Assembly: GCA_041749595.1 (NCBI GenBank)
Contig: JBGTBA010000062.1
Location: 1-38,133 of the forward strand
Direction of reading: 5' to 3'
Origin: Aurantibrevibacter sp041749595
Lineage (GTDB): Bacteria; Bacteroidota; Bacteroidia; Flavobacteriales; Flavobacteriaceae
Length of the DNA stretch: 38,133 nt
The notes below the pieces were generated by a model. That model had not been told where the DNA came from, made no database searches, and saw only the letters and a program-made list of their open reading frames with translations. Below are positions 8,988 through 17,204 of the stretch, one piece after another (the stretch's first letter is position 1; each line of letters opens with the position of its first letter). The position numbers were made by a program, and so were the translations under genes.

Positions 8988-9837
8988 TCCCTTCCTTCAA
9001 AGCCGCAATTTTATCTTCCCAAGTGGGGATAAACTCTTGGGCCACATGGCCTGTAAACCCGGTCTCTAAAATGGCCCTCATAATGGCGGGATAGAAAAGT
9101 TCCTGTGTTTCGTTTATTTCGTTTCTTCCGGGATTGCCTCCGGTATGGTAATGCCCAAAATAGGGGTGATGCTCTTTTATAGTACGTATAATATCACCTT
9201 CCATGATCTGCATATGGTAGATGTCGTAAAGTAATTTAAAATTATCGGATCCTATTTCCTTACACAAGTCCACTCCCCATAAAGCGTGGTCGCACATATA
9301 ATCCTTGTGGTTTACTTTGGAGTTCAACAGTTCCATTTGTATCACCACGCCATATTTTTCCGCAATGGGCATAATTTGCTTCAATCCTTCTGCGCAGTTT
9401 TTTAACCCAACTGCGTCGTCCATACCGTTGCGGTTACCACTAAAACAGATGAGGTTGGTATAGCCCTCTGCGGCTACCTTGGGAATCATTTGGGTATAAT
9501 CTTTTATCAATTCTTCATGTAATTGTGGGTCATTCCAGCCTTTTTCAATGCCCATGCCGGCGCCCCAGCACATGGAAGCGTGAATGTTGTATTTTTTCAT
9601 CAAAGGCCAATCTTCGGGACCGGTTAAATCCATGGCCTTTATGCCCAACGTATTCAGATTTTTCAGAAAGTCGTCCATGGGGATGCTACTGTAACACCAT
9701 CGGCAGACACTGTGGTTTATATTTCCTTTAAGATCAGGCGTTTCCGCTTTTTTAGGCGACATTCCCATTGTGGAATTGGTTGTTAGGAGCCCAACCGATG
9801 CCGCTGCGGTAGACCCAATAAAAGTTCTTCGTTTCAT
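8968..9837 (-). CDS. Tat-exported hydroxypyruvate isomerase-like TIM-barrel protein
   Basis: The 289-residue protein begins with MKRRTFIGSTAAASVGLL, a Tat-type leader (RRTFIG). The mature part is a xylose-isomerase-like TIM barrel close to the hydroxypyruvate isomerase (Hyi) group. Metal-site candidates are the Glu in VVIQMELLNSK, Asp in LLYDIYHMQ, His in YFGHYHTGG and the final Glu in HVAQEF. These enzymes isomerise or epimerise small sugars or sugar acids with a divalent metal. A secreted version suggests action on periplasmic sugars, but the substrate is not known. It diverges from the DUF3820 gene and converges on the LD-carboxypeptidase gene. Confidence 0.85.
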   Translation of the reverse strand: MKRRTFIGSTAAASVGLLTTNSTMGMSPKKAETPDLKGNINHSVCRWCYSSIPMDDFLKNLNTLGIKAMDLTGPEDWPLMKKYNIHASMCWGAGMGIEKGWNDPQLHEELIKDYTQMIPKVAAEGYTNLICFSGNRNGMDDAVGLKNCAEGLKQIMPIAEKYGVVIQMELLNSKVNHKDYMCDHALWGVDLCKEIGSDNFKLLYDIYHMQIMEGDIIRTIKEHHPYFGHYHTGGNPGRNEINETQELFYPAIMRAILETGFTGHVAQEFIPTWEDKIAALKEGITICDV

Positions 9838-9884
9838 TTCAAAAATTATTATGACCTTTAAAGATATATTTTTTAGACCAAAAA

Positions 9885-10121
9885 ATGGAAGTTTTTCCCG
9901 ATAAAAATAAATTAGTGGAATTGGCGCATTATAAAATGCCGTTTGGAAAATTTAAAGGAAAGTATTTGGTTGATCTTCCGGAGACCTATTTAATTTGGTT
10001 CCAACGCCAGGGATTTCCCGAAGGTAAGCTCGGTAACCTACTAAATGCCATGCTTGAAATAAAAATAAATGAACTGGAATCGATGATTCGAAAGATCCAA
10101 AAAGATTTTCCCTTGGATTGA
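9885..10121 (+). CDS. DUF3820 family protein
   Basis: The 78-residue protein carries the hallmark MPFGKFKGKYLVDLPETYLI at residues 18-37, with YLIWF and GxLGxLL following. This is the conserved core of DUF3820, small proteins of unknown function. It is acidic-basic mixed, has no signal peptide and should be cytoplasmic. It starts 47 bp from the divergent TIM-barrel gene and ends 60 bp before pyrG, whose own -7 box lies between them. Family call is confident; no role is known. Confidence 0.85.
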   Translation: MEVFPDKNKLVELAHYKMPFGKFKGKYLVDLPETYLIWFQRQGFPEGKLGNLLNAMLEIKINELESMIRKIQKDFPLD

Positions 10122-10144
10122 GGGTGATATGTGGCGGCAATTCG

Positions 10145-10152
10145 TATTTTTG
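10145..10152 (+). promoter_or_regulatory. Candidate -7 box of pyrG
   Basis: TATTTTTG matches TAnnTTTG, 29 nt before the pyrG ATG. The nearest TTG upstream (10118-10120) leaves a 24-nt spacer, slightly longer than usual. Confidence 0.45.
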
Positions 10153-10181
10153 CTTGCGTTACGAATTCAACCTAACGCTTC

Positions 10182-11819
10182 ATGTCGCAAACCAAATATA
10201 TTTTTGTAACCGGTGGGGTTACCTCTTCCCTTGGAAAAGGGATCATTGCAGCCTCTTTAGCCAAATTGTTACAGGCCCGTGGTTATAAAACGACCATTCA
10301 GAAATTGGATCCCTATATTAACGTGGATCCCGGGACATTGAATCCGTATGAACATGGGGAGTGCTATGTTACCGATGATGGTGCAGAAACCGATCTGGAT
10401 TTGGGTCATTATGAACGTTTCCTAAATGTACGTACCTCTCAGGCCAATAACGTTACCACGGGAAGAATATACCAGAGCGTTATAGAAAAGGAGCGTAGAG
10501 GGGAGTTTTTGGGGAAGACGGTACAAGTGGTGCCCCATATTACCAATGAAATAAAAGAGCGTGTGCAGCTTTTGGGAAATAGTGGGGAGTACGACATTGT
10601 GATTACCGAGATCGGAGGTACCGTGGGCGATATTGAATCCTTGCCCTATATTGAGGCGGTCCGCCAATTGCTTTGGGAGTTGGGGGACAATAACGGAATT
10701 GTAATCCATTTAACCCTTGTACCCTATTTGTCCGCAGCGGGGGAATTAAAGACAAAACCCACGCAACATTCCGTAAAAACCCTAATGGAAAGTGGTATAA
10801 AAGCGGATATTTTGGTTTGCCGAACGGAACATGAGATTTCGGGTGATATTAGGGATAAATTAGCACTTTTCTGCAATGTAAAGCGGGAAGCGGTGATCCA
10901 ATCCATTGATGCCTCCACCATTTACGATGTGCCTATTTTGATGCAGGAAGAAGGATTGGATACGGTTACCCTTCAAAAACTGGCCCTACCCAATGACAAA
11001 CAACCCGATTTAACCCAATGGAAGGAGTTTTTGGACCGGCATAAAAATCCAAAAGACGAGATTACCGTTGGCCTTATTGGGAAGTACGTGGAGTTGCAGG
11101 ATTCATACAAATCAATATTGGAATCCTTTATACATGCCGGTGCCGTAAACGAGGTAAGGGTAAAAGTGAAATCCGTACATTCCGAGCACATCACGGAAAA
11201 AAACATATCCAAACAAATGCAGGGCTTGGATGGTATCCTGGTGGCACCGGGTTTTGGCGAACGGGGCATTGAAGGAAAAATAAGGGCAGTACAATATGCC
11301 AGGGAAAATAAGATCCCGTTTTTGGGCGTCTGTTTGGGAATGCAGATGGCGGTCATTGAATATGCTAGAAATGTAGTTGGGCTTGCGAAGGCCAATTCTA
11401 CTGAAATGGATGAACATACGCCCCATCCCGTCATCAATTTAATGGAAGAACAAAAAAAGATAACCGATAAAGGAGGTACGATGCGGCTGGGTGCCTGGGA
11501 TTGCCATTTGAAAAAAGGCAGTCTGGCGCAGCAGATGTATAAGGGGGCTTCGCTTATTTCCGAGAGACACCGCCATCGATATGAATTTAACAATGCCTAT
11601 AAAGAACAGATGGAAAAAGCGGGTTTGGTTTCTTCCGGCACGAATAGGGAAACCGGGTTGGTGGAAATCGTGGAAATCCCATCCCATCCATGGTTTATAG
11701 GGGTACAATACCATCCCGAATACAAAAGTACCGTCGCCAGCCCCCATCCATTATTCGTTGGTTTTGTAAAGGCGGCCCTAAAACATAAAAAGCAGCAAAC
11801 CAATGCCAGTTTGGCATAA
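10182..11819 (+). CDS. pyrG: CTP synthase
   Basis: The 545-residue enzyme makes CTP from UTP, ATP and glutamine. The N-terminal amidoligase domain starts with the P-loop-like FVTGGVTSSLGKG (about residues 8-20) and includes DPYINVDPGTLNPYEHGE and EIGGTVGDIES. The C-terminal class I glutaminase domain (about 300-540) has the nucleophile Cys in LGVCLGMQMA and the His-Pro-Glu in GVQYHPE. Length and domain order are standard. yidC follows after 91 nt on the same strand, a neighbourhood common in Bacteroidota. Confidence 0.98.
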   Translation: MSQTKYIFVTGGVTSSLGKGIIAASLAKLLQARGYKTTIQKLDPYINVDPGTLNPYEHGECYVTDDGAETDLDLGHYERFLNVRTSQANNVTTGRIYQSVIEKERRGEFLGKTVQVVPHITNEIKERVQLLGNSGEYDIVITEIGGTVGDIESLPYIEAVRQLLWELGDNNGIVIHLTLVPYLSAAGELKTKPTQHSVKTLMESGIKADILVCRTEHEISGDIRDKLALFCNVKREAVIQSIDASTIYDVPILMQEEGLDTVTLQKLALPNDKQPDLTQWKEFLDRHKNPKDEITVGLIGKYVELQDSYKSILESFIHAGAVNEVRVKVKSVHSEHITEKNISKQMQGLDGILVAPGFGERGIEGKIRAVQYARENKIPFLGVCLGMQMAVIEYARNVVGLAKANSTEMDEHTPHPVINLMEEQKKITDKGGTMRLGAWDCHLKKGSLAQQMYKGASLISERHRHRYEFNNAYKEQMEKAGLVSSGTNRETGLVEIVEIPSHPWFIGVQYHPEYKSTVASPHPLFVGFVKAALKHKKQQTNASLA

Positions 11820-11910
11820 ACCGATGAATTGGACATATATTTGATGACCCAAAAACCAAACCATGCCAAATCCGTTAAATTTTAACCCGGCGGATCTTAA
11901 ATCAAACTAA

Positions 11911-13764
11911 ATGGAAGAAAAGAAAATAGATATTAACACTATAATAGGTTTTGTGCTTATTTTTGCGATCCTCATTTTTATGTTTTATCAAAACCAGCCG
12001 ACCCCGGAAGAAATCGAGGCAAAACGGGCCCAGCAGGAACAGCTGGAAGCACAATCAAAGAATAAGGAGATTATAAAAGAAAACGATGTAACCCCAAAGG
12101 CCATCAATTTAAATGATTCCACGGCCATAGCCAATTACAAAAGCTCACTTGGCGCCTTTGGGTACAATGCACCATCAGATGGCACCACGGTCTTGGAAAA
12201 CAACTTGGTCTTTTTGCGGATCAGCAACAAAGGTGGGCAGATTGTAGAGGCCAAAATGAAGGATTTCCATACCTACGATTCCGTTCCCGTGTATTTGATC
12301 AAAGATGGCAATGCCTCTTTTAGCCTTACTTTTAACACATCCAATAATCGTGTTTTAAACACCCGGGATATTTATTTTGAACCGGTCCTTAGCCAATCGG
12401 GCAATAATCAGGTACTCTCCATGCAGGCCAACGTATCCCCAAACCAATTTTTGGAATACCGATATGAGATAAAACCGGATGATTATTTGCTGGATTTTAC
12501 CGTTCGTTCCCAAGGTTTAAATGGCGTTATCAATGATAGCCAGCCGGTCCATATGGAATGGAAGATGAAAACGATCAGGCATTCCAAAAGCATTCAATAT
12601 GAAAACCGATATACTAGGCTGACCTATAGCCACGAGGATGGAAAAATAGGCAAGCTTTCCGAAGGAAGGGACGATGAGGAAACAGGCAACAATATAAAGT
12701 GGCTCTCCTACAGACAGCATTTCTTTAGTTCAATCCTGGCCACCAACACCCCCTTTGAGACAGGGAAACTCAATTCTGCCAATCTTGTAAAAGAAGAGAA
12801 CAAAACAGCGGGCTACACCAAGGATTATGCTTCTTTAGTACCATTGAAATTAACGGAAGGGGAACTTTCCTACAACATGAACTGGTACTATGGCCCAACC
12901 GATGTGAAGGTCTTGGCAAAATATAAGGAATTGGGCTTAGAGGATTCCATTCCGTTCGGATGGGGCATTTTCGGTTGGATAAACCGGTATGTTTTCACCC
13001 CTTTGTACACTTTTTTAAGTTCATTTATTCCCCATGGCATTGCCATTGTGGTGATGACCATTTTGGTGCGCTTGTTGATGTCGCCGGTAACTTATAAATC
13101 GTATCTGTCCCAGGCTAAGATGAAGGTGTTGAAACCCGAAATAACGGAAATAAACGAAAAATTTAAGGATAACGCCATGAAAAGACAGCAAGAAACCATG
13201 AAGTTATATGGTAAGGCCGGGGTAAGCCCAATGAGCGGTTGTGTCCCCGCATTATTGCAATTGCCCATTTTCTATGCTTTGTTCATGTTTTTCCCCACCT
13301 CATTTGCCCTTCGGCAAAAGCCGTTTCTTTGGGCAGACGATTTATCTTCTTATGACACCATAGCGCAGTTGCCCTTTAAGATACCCTTTTATGGAGACCA
13401 TGTAAGTTTGTTCCCCATTTTGGCATCGGTGGCCATTTTCTTTTATATGATGATGACCACGGGACAGAACATGCAAACGCAACCGGGCATGCCCAATATG
13501 AAATTCATTATGTACTTGTCCCCTTTGATGATGCTGTTTTTCTTTAATAGTTATGCCAGTGGTCTTAGTTTGTATTATTTTGTTTCCAACCTCATAACTA
13601 TTTTCATAATGTTGGCCATAAAGCATTTTATTTTGGATGAAAAGAAGATCCACGCCCAGATCCAGGAAAATAAATTGAAGCCTAAAAAGGAGAACAAATT
13701 CCAACGAAAGATGCGCGAAATGATGGAGCAGGCCGAAGAGCAGAAAAAAATAGGCAGAAAATAG
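11911..13764 (+). CDS. yidC: Membrane protein insertase YidC
   Basis: The 617-residue inner-membrane protein has an N-terminal membrane anchor (about residues 10-26), a large periplasmic beta-sandwich domain (about 75-345), and the conserved Oxa1/YidC membrane core from about 365. Core helices include GIAIVVMTILVRLLMSPVTY with the conserved hydrophilic-groove Arg, followed by the cytoplasmic hairpin (KMKVLKPEITEINEKFKD) and three more helices ending near IFIMLAIKHFIL. The lysine-rich tail fits ribosome contact. It inserts membrane proteins with or without Sec. The gene ends just before a strong terminator. Confidence 0.98.
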   Translation: MEEKKIDINTIIGFVLIFAILIFMFYQNQPTPEEIEAKRAQQEQLEAQSKNKEIIKENDVTPKAINLNDSTAIANYKSSLGAFGYNAPSDGTTVLENNLVFLRISNKGGQIVEAKMKDFHTYDSVPVYLIKDGNASFSLTFNTSNNRVLNTRDIYFEPVLSQSGNNQVLSMQANVSPNQFLEYRYEIKPDDYLLDFTVRSQGLNGVINDSQPVHMEWKMKTIRHSKSIQYENRYTRLTYSHEDGKIGKLSEGRDDEETGNNIKWLSYRQHFFSSILATNTPFETGKLNSANLVKEENKTAGYTKDYASLVPLKLTEGELSYNMNWYYGPTDVKVLAKYKELGLEDSIPFGWGIFGWINRYVFTPLYTFLSSFIPHGIAIVVMTILVRLLMSPVTYKSYLSQAKMKVLKPEITEINEKFKDNAMKRQQETMKLYGKAGVSPMSGCVPALLQLPIFYALFMFFPTSFALRQKPFLWADDLSSYDTIAQLPFKIPFYGDHVSLFPILASVAIFFYMMMTTGQNMQTQPGMPNMKFIMYLSPLMMLFFFNSYASGLSLYYFVSNLITIFIMLAIKHFILDEKKIHAQIQENKLKPKKENKFQRKMREMMEQAEEQKKIGRK

Positions 13765-13784
13765 ATTGTTTTTTTCTAAAATTA

Positions 13785-13828
13785 AAAAGCTCCCGTTCGC
13801 TGTATTTTTTCAGCATCCGGGAGCTTTT
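13785..13828. terminator. Rho-independent terminator after yidC
   Basis: AAAAGCTCCCG and CGGGAGCTTTT form an 11-bp stem over a loop of about 22 nt, 21 nt after the yidC stop. Flanking A and T runs let it work in both directions. Confidence 0.75.
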
Positions 13829-13955
13829 GTCATTTGGTTGGTCTGGTAAGATTTGGGATTTCAAAGATGCATTAACATCAGGGAAAAAAAAAGAAATAGA
13901 TGTAAAGGATTCATTTCTGTATGGCAAGCCTGTTTATTTTGATGTTACAGTTTAG
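13829..13955 (+). pseudogene. Possible decayed 3' end of a coding sequence
   Basis: Between the two terminators a plus-strand frame stays open and reads like protein: FGWSGKIWDFKDALTSG, then a lysine run, then DSFLYGKPVYFDVTV and a TAG at 13953-13955. There is no ATG upstream and the frame begins inside the yidC terminator. It could be the remnant of a gene C-terminus; it could also be chance. I do not recognise the family. Confidence 0.25.
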
Positions 13956-13985
13956 TTTACCTTTCTACCGCAAATCTATTTCATA

Positions 13986-14032
13986 AAAAAACCTCCCAAT
14001 TTCTTTCCTAAAAAACTTGATGGGAGGTTTTC
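13986..14032. terminator. Terminator of the large FAS1 gene
   Basis: AAAACCTCCCA and TGGGAGGTTTT form a long stem. The hairpin lies 41 nt beyond the stop of the minus-strand FAS1 gene. Confidence 0.75.
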
Positions 14033-14072
14033 TTCAAATTACATGAATAATAAAATCAATACCAAGAGAAGG

Positions 14073-15617
14073 CTAGTTTAGTAGATCTAAGACCTCCTGT
14101 GGCAATAACACTTTATCAATTACGTGAACAACACCGTTACTCGTTTCTACATCGGCCGTAGCCACAGCGGCATCTGTATCGGTAGCATCTTGAATAAATA
14201 CCCCACCGGTAAGATCAATGGTAACATTTTCTCCCTGTACGGTGGCTATAGCCTGTCCATCTGATAAATCGGTAGAGAGTGCTGCTGTTCCGGCCACTAC
14301 ATGATATGTCAATATTTTTGCCAGTAATTCTTTTTCGGCTACGGTGTCAAAATCTGCCAAGGAATTATACTCTGAGCCCAAGGCATCTAACAGGGCTGCG
14401 AAGGCAGCATTAGTTGGTGCAAAAACAGTAAACGGGCCATCGCCACTTAATACGTCGACAAGACCTGCATCTGTCTGGATAAGCGCATCTACCAACAAAC
14501 TTAAATCCGGAACACTTTGGGCAGTAGCGACAATGTTTGGCATAGCGGGTGCAGCAAGGGCATCTAGCACTTCTTGGGGCAACAAAACTTTATCTATAAT
14601 ATGTACTATACCGTTGCTGGTCTCAACATCTGCAGTTACTACAGCTGCGTCGGTATCGGTAGCATCTTGAATAAATACCCCACCGGTAAGGCTAATGGTA
14701 ACATTTTCTCCCTGTACTGTGGCTATAGCCTGTCCATCGGATAAATCAGTAGAAAATGCTGCTGTTCCGGCCACTACATGGTAGGTTAATACTTTGGCCA
14801 ACAATTCTTTTTCGGCTGCGGTGTCAAAATCTGCCAAGGAATTATACTCTGAGCCCAAGGCATCTAACAGGGCTGCGAAGGCAGCATTGGTAGGTGCAAA
14901 AATGGTAAACGGGCCTTCACCGCTTAACACCTCAACCAAACCTGCATCTGCCTGTATAAGCGCATCTACTAACAAACTCAAATCCGGAACACTTTGTGCT
15001 GTTTCAACACTATTAAGCGCCTCTTCTTCCCCCAGACCATTTACAAAATCAATGGCAGATTGAGGTAATAGTACCTTATCAATCAGGTGTACTACTCCAT
15101 TTGTGGCTTCAATGTCTGCGGTCGTAATGTTGGCATTTGCGGCAGAGGCGTCGCCAATTACAAAAGAACTACCGGAGGCGATAACTTCCAGACTATTCCC
15201 TGTTAGTGCTGTTCCTACTGAACCGGCTGCCAAATCGCCCGATCTCACTTCCGAAGGGATAACATGGTATAAAAGAATGTCGCGTAAAAGATCCTTTTCT
15301 TCCTGGGTATCAAAGTCGGCAAGACTGTTGTAATCATCTCCCAGGGCATTTAATAGGGCAGTAAAAGCCGCATTGGTGGGTGCAAAAACGGTAAATGGCC
15401 CTGTACCGCTTAAGGTGGCATCTAAACCGGCATCGGCTTGACCAATGGCTCCAACTAACGTACTCAGATCACTTGTTGCCGAAGCGAGTTGAACAATGTT
15501 TGAGGTGGGTGGTGTAGGTTCTTCCGGTCCGTTGTCGTCATCATTGTTGCAAGATACCATTAAAATGGAGAACATTGCAATTAAGGCAAGAGCGTTCAAT
15601 TTTACAAATTTTTTCAT
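14073..15617 (-). CDS. Fasciclin-repeat lipoprotein with three FAS1 domains
   Basis: The 514-residue protein starts with a lipoprotein signal (lipobox MVSC, Cys23) followed by an Asn/Asp-rich linker, so it is probably surface or periplasm anchored. Three FAS1 domains follow at about 40-195, 200-350 and 358-512. Each has the H1 motif FTVFAPTNAAFxALL, a central YHV motif (YHVIPSEV in domain 1, YHVVAGTA in domains 2 and 3), and the H2-like end NGxVHxIDKVLLP. FAS1 domains mediate adhesion or matrix contact. Domains 2 and 3 are about 90% identical in protein and nearly so in DNA, at an exact 477-nt period, which shows a recent in-frame duplication; domain 1 is clearly older. The terminator lies just downstream. 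The ligand is unknown. Confidence 0.93.
   Translation of the reverse strand: MKKFVKLNALALIAMFSILMVSCNNDDDNGPEEPTPPTSNIVQLASATSDLSTLVGAIGQADAGLDATLSGTGPFTVFAPTNAAFTALLNALGDDYNSLADFDTQEEKDLLRDILLYHVIPSEVRSGDLAAGSVGTALTGNSLEVIASGSSFVIGDASAANANITTADIEATNGVVHLIDKVLLPQSAIDFVNGLGEEEALNSVETAQSVPDLSLLVDALIQADAGLVEVLSGEGPFTIFAPTNAAFAALLDALGSEYNSLADFDTAAEKELLAKVLTYHVVAGTAAFSTDLSDGQAIATVQGENVTISLTGGVFIQDATDTDAAVVTADVETSNGIVHIIDKVLLPQEVLDALAAPAMPNIVATAQSVPDLSLLVDALIQTDAGLVDVLSGDGPFTVFAPTNAAFAALLDALGSEYNSLADFDTVAEKELLAKILTYHVVAGTAALSTDLSDGQAIATVQGENVTIDLTGGVFIQDATDTDAAVATADVETSNGVVHVIDKVLLPQEVLDLLN
14079..15010 (-). repeat. Tandem 477-nt duplication inside the FAS1 gene
   Basis: Two successive units (about 14079-14532 and 14556-15010) align with a constant offset of 477 nt (159 codons). 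One block of 70 nt is identical (14342-14411 and 14819-14888). Remaining differences are mostly conservative substitutions, so both copies stay in frame. Confidence 0.9.
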
Positions 15618-15830
15618 GATGTTTTTAGGTTTTAATTATTTTATTCATTTGTTTTTTAAGTTTTACAAAATCTAACACTGAAACTAAAAGGGCATATTTT
15701 AATTTTGTTTATTGATTTTATAAAAAACTTCAACAATTAGAATACAATAATATTAAGAGGTTGCGTTTGTCCATTCTTTTTTTTAAAAAATTTAACAAAA
15801 TGTAATTAGGATATATTTTAACACGGGACA

Positions 15831-15864
15831 AAAAAAAATAGCTGCCCTTGGGCAGCTATTTTTT
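15831..15864. terminator. Terminator of the second FAS1 gene
   Basis: AAAAATAGCTGCCC and GGGCAGCTATTTTTT form a near-perfect 14-bp stem with a TT loop, 19 nt after the stop of the upstream minus-strand gene. Confidence 0.85.
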
Positions 15865-15882
15865 ATATTTAAAATCCAATCC

Positions 15883-16887
15883 TTAATTTGAAGTGTCGGG
15901 AATAAGTACCTTGTCTATGAGATGGACAACCCCGTTGGCCGCTTGTAAATTGAGTACCAGACCAGTTGCATTGGAGTTTCCCAAACCATCTTTCACACTT
16001 ATGGCAGATCCCGAAACCGAGAAAATCAGACTATCCCCTTCTAGGGTGGGGGGCGATACCAAACCGTTGGTAATGCCAGCAGAAAGGATATTATTCCCCG
16101 GTATAATGTGGTGGTCTATTACTGCCGTTAGGATATCGCCGTCCGTTGTGGGCGGTAAGAGCAAAAACGCTGAATTAATTGGGACGAACACGGTAAACGG
16201 GGCCTGCCCGGTACCGTTTGGGGTGTTCAATAAAGACACAAAATCAGGTTGTCCTTGGGTCTTCATGGCGGCTTCCATGGCGGCCAGATTTTCATCCAAA
16301 ACTATAAAATCGGCAACCGTTGCGAAGTCAATTACCGCATCCACTTCATGGATTATTCCGTTGGACGCTTGTTTATTGGCACCTGATGGGACAATTTTGG
16401 CAGCCCCATTAAAGGCAATCACTTTCGCACCGGTTACATCCACGCCTTGGTCGGCATTAAAGTACATATTTATTTTCTTGCCCGACGTAATTCCATCGGC
16501 AAGTGAGCTGGCATATCCCGTTTTAAAACCAATGAAGTCCGTTGACCTGAACTGCCCTTGCAAAATATGGTTCAATAAAATCTGTTTCAAAAGTTCAACA
16601 GGGACCTGATCTACTCCGGAAAAACCATTTGCACTAAAAAAGGTGTTAAAGGCGGCATTGGTGGGCGCCAATACCGTAAATGGTCCATTGCCTTCCAGTG
16701 CCGAAACCAGATCGGCGCGCTGCAATGCGGTCACCAGGGTAGAGAGGTTTGCATTGGCAACGGCCAATTGCACAATGTTTTCTGTAGCTGTTGGGATATC
16801 TACCCCATCATCGTTGCTGCAGGAAACAAAAAAAAGGAAAAAAAAGGCTAGAAAAAGGGGAATGTTGAGGTTGAATTGTTTTTTCAT
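15883..16887 (-). CDS. Fasciclin-repeat lipoprotein with two FAS1 domains
   Basis: The 334-residue protein has a lipoprotein signal (lipobox FVSC, Cys23) and an NDDG linker like that of the neighbouring FAS1 protein. FAS1 domain 1 spans about 37-190 (FTVLAPTNAAFNTFF, ILLNHILQGQF, NGIIHEVDAVI). Domain 2 spans about 195-330 (FTVFVPINSAFLLL, IDHHIIPGN, NGVVHLIDKVLIP). It is clearly diverged from its neighbour, so the pair comes from an old gene duplication. A separate terminator and its own candidate promoter suggest independent transcription. It is likely surface exposed with an adhesive or matrix role; no partner can be named. Confidence 0.92.
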   Translation of the reverse strand: MKKQFNLNIPLFLAFFFLFFVSCSNDDGVDIPTATENIVQLAVANANLSTLVTALQRADLVSALEGNGPFTVLAPTNAAFNTFFSANGFSGVDQVPVELLKQILLNHILQGQFRSTDFIGFKTGYASSLADGITSGKKINMYFNADQGVDVTGAKVIAFNGAAKIVPSGANKQASNGIIHEVDAVIDFATVADFIVLDENLAAMEAAMKTQGQPDFVSLLNTPNGTGQAPFTVFVPINSAFLLLPPTTDGDILTAVIDHHIIPGNNILSAGITNGLVSPPTLEGDSLIFSVSGSAISVKDGLGNSNATGLVLNLQAANGVVHLIDKVLIPDTSN

Positions 16888-17014
16888 AATTTTAAGTTCA
16901 AAATAGCTGGATTATTTTTTATTTTCATTTGGTTTTTAAAAGGGATATAGTGCACGGTCAATGTTTCAAGTGGATATTGGCAAAACATACCTTAATCCAT
17001 TCTTGACCTCAATT

Positions 17015-17031
17015 ACAAAGATACACTTTGT
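17015..17031. promoter_or_regulatory. Palindrome overlapping a -7 box
   Basis: ACAAAG and CTTTGT flank ATACA and overlap the minus-strand box TATCTTTG. The overlap would suit an operator of the FAS1 gene, but no regulator is known. Confidence 0.3.
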
Positions 17032-17179
17032 GGCTATGGTTGCTTTTTCTATGGAAAAATTATTTGTTAGAAATTTCCCGGTTCTAAAAACATCCAAACA
17101 AGGACTCTATTTTGTCTTTTGATGAATAATGAAGAGATATTGTAGATTTTTTTACTAGACATAGCATCTTCAAATTTTG

Positions 17180-17187
17180 TAATTTTG
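17180..17187 (+). promoter_or_regulatory. Candidate -7 box of mnmA
   Basis: TAATTTTG matches TAnnTTTG and lies 17 nt before the ATG at 17205, implying a very short leader. No clear -33 element was found. Confidence 0.4.
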
Positions 17188-17204
17188 TATTGACAGTAGA
17201 AATC

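Larger units (their letters stand above)
16888..17204. other. Divergent intergenic region between FAS1 gene and mnmA
   Basis: No gene was found. It holds a minus-strand -7-like box TATCTTTG (complement of 17016-17023) that could drive the FAS1 gene with a leader of about 120 nt. A plus-strand box TAATTTTG at 17180-17187 could drive mnmA. No other structure was seen. Confidence 0.4.

Noticed and set aside
10973..11593. 206-codon minus-strand frame opposite pyrG
   Set aside because: Antisense to a highly conserved enzyme, with Cys/Ser/Phe-rich shadow composition.
14079..15010. Regular repeats considered as a CRISPR array
   Set aside because: The repeat period is 477 nt and lies inside a coding sequence with FAS1 domains; there are no short direct repeats with unique spacers.
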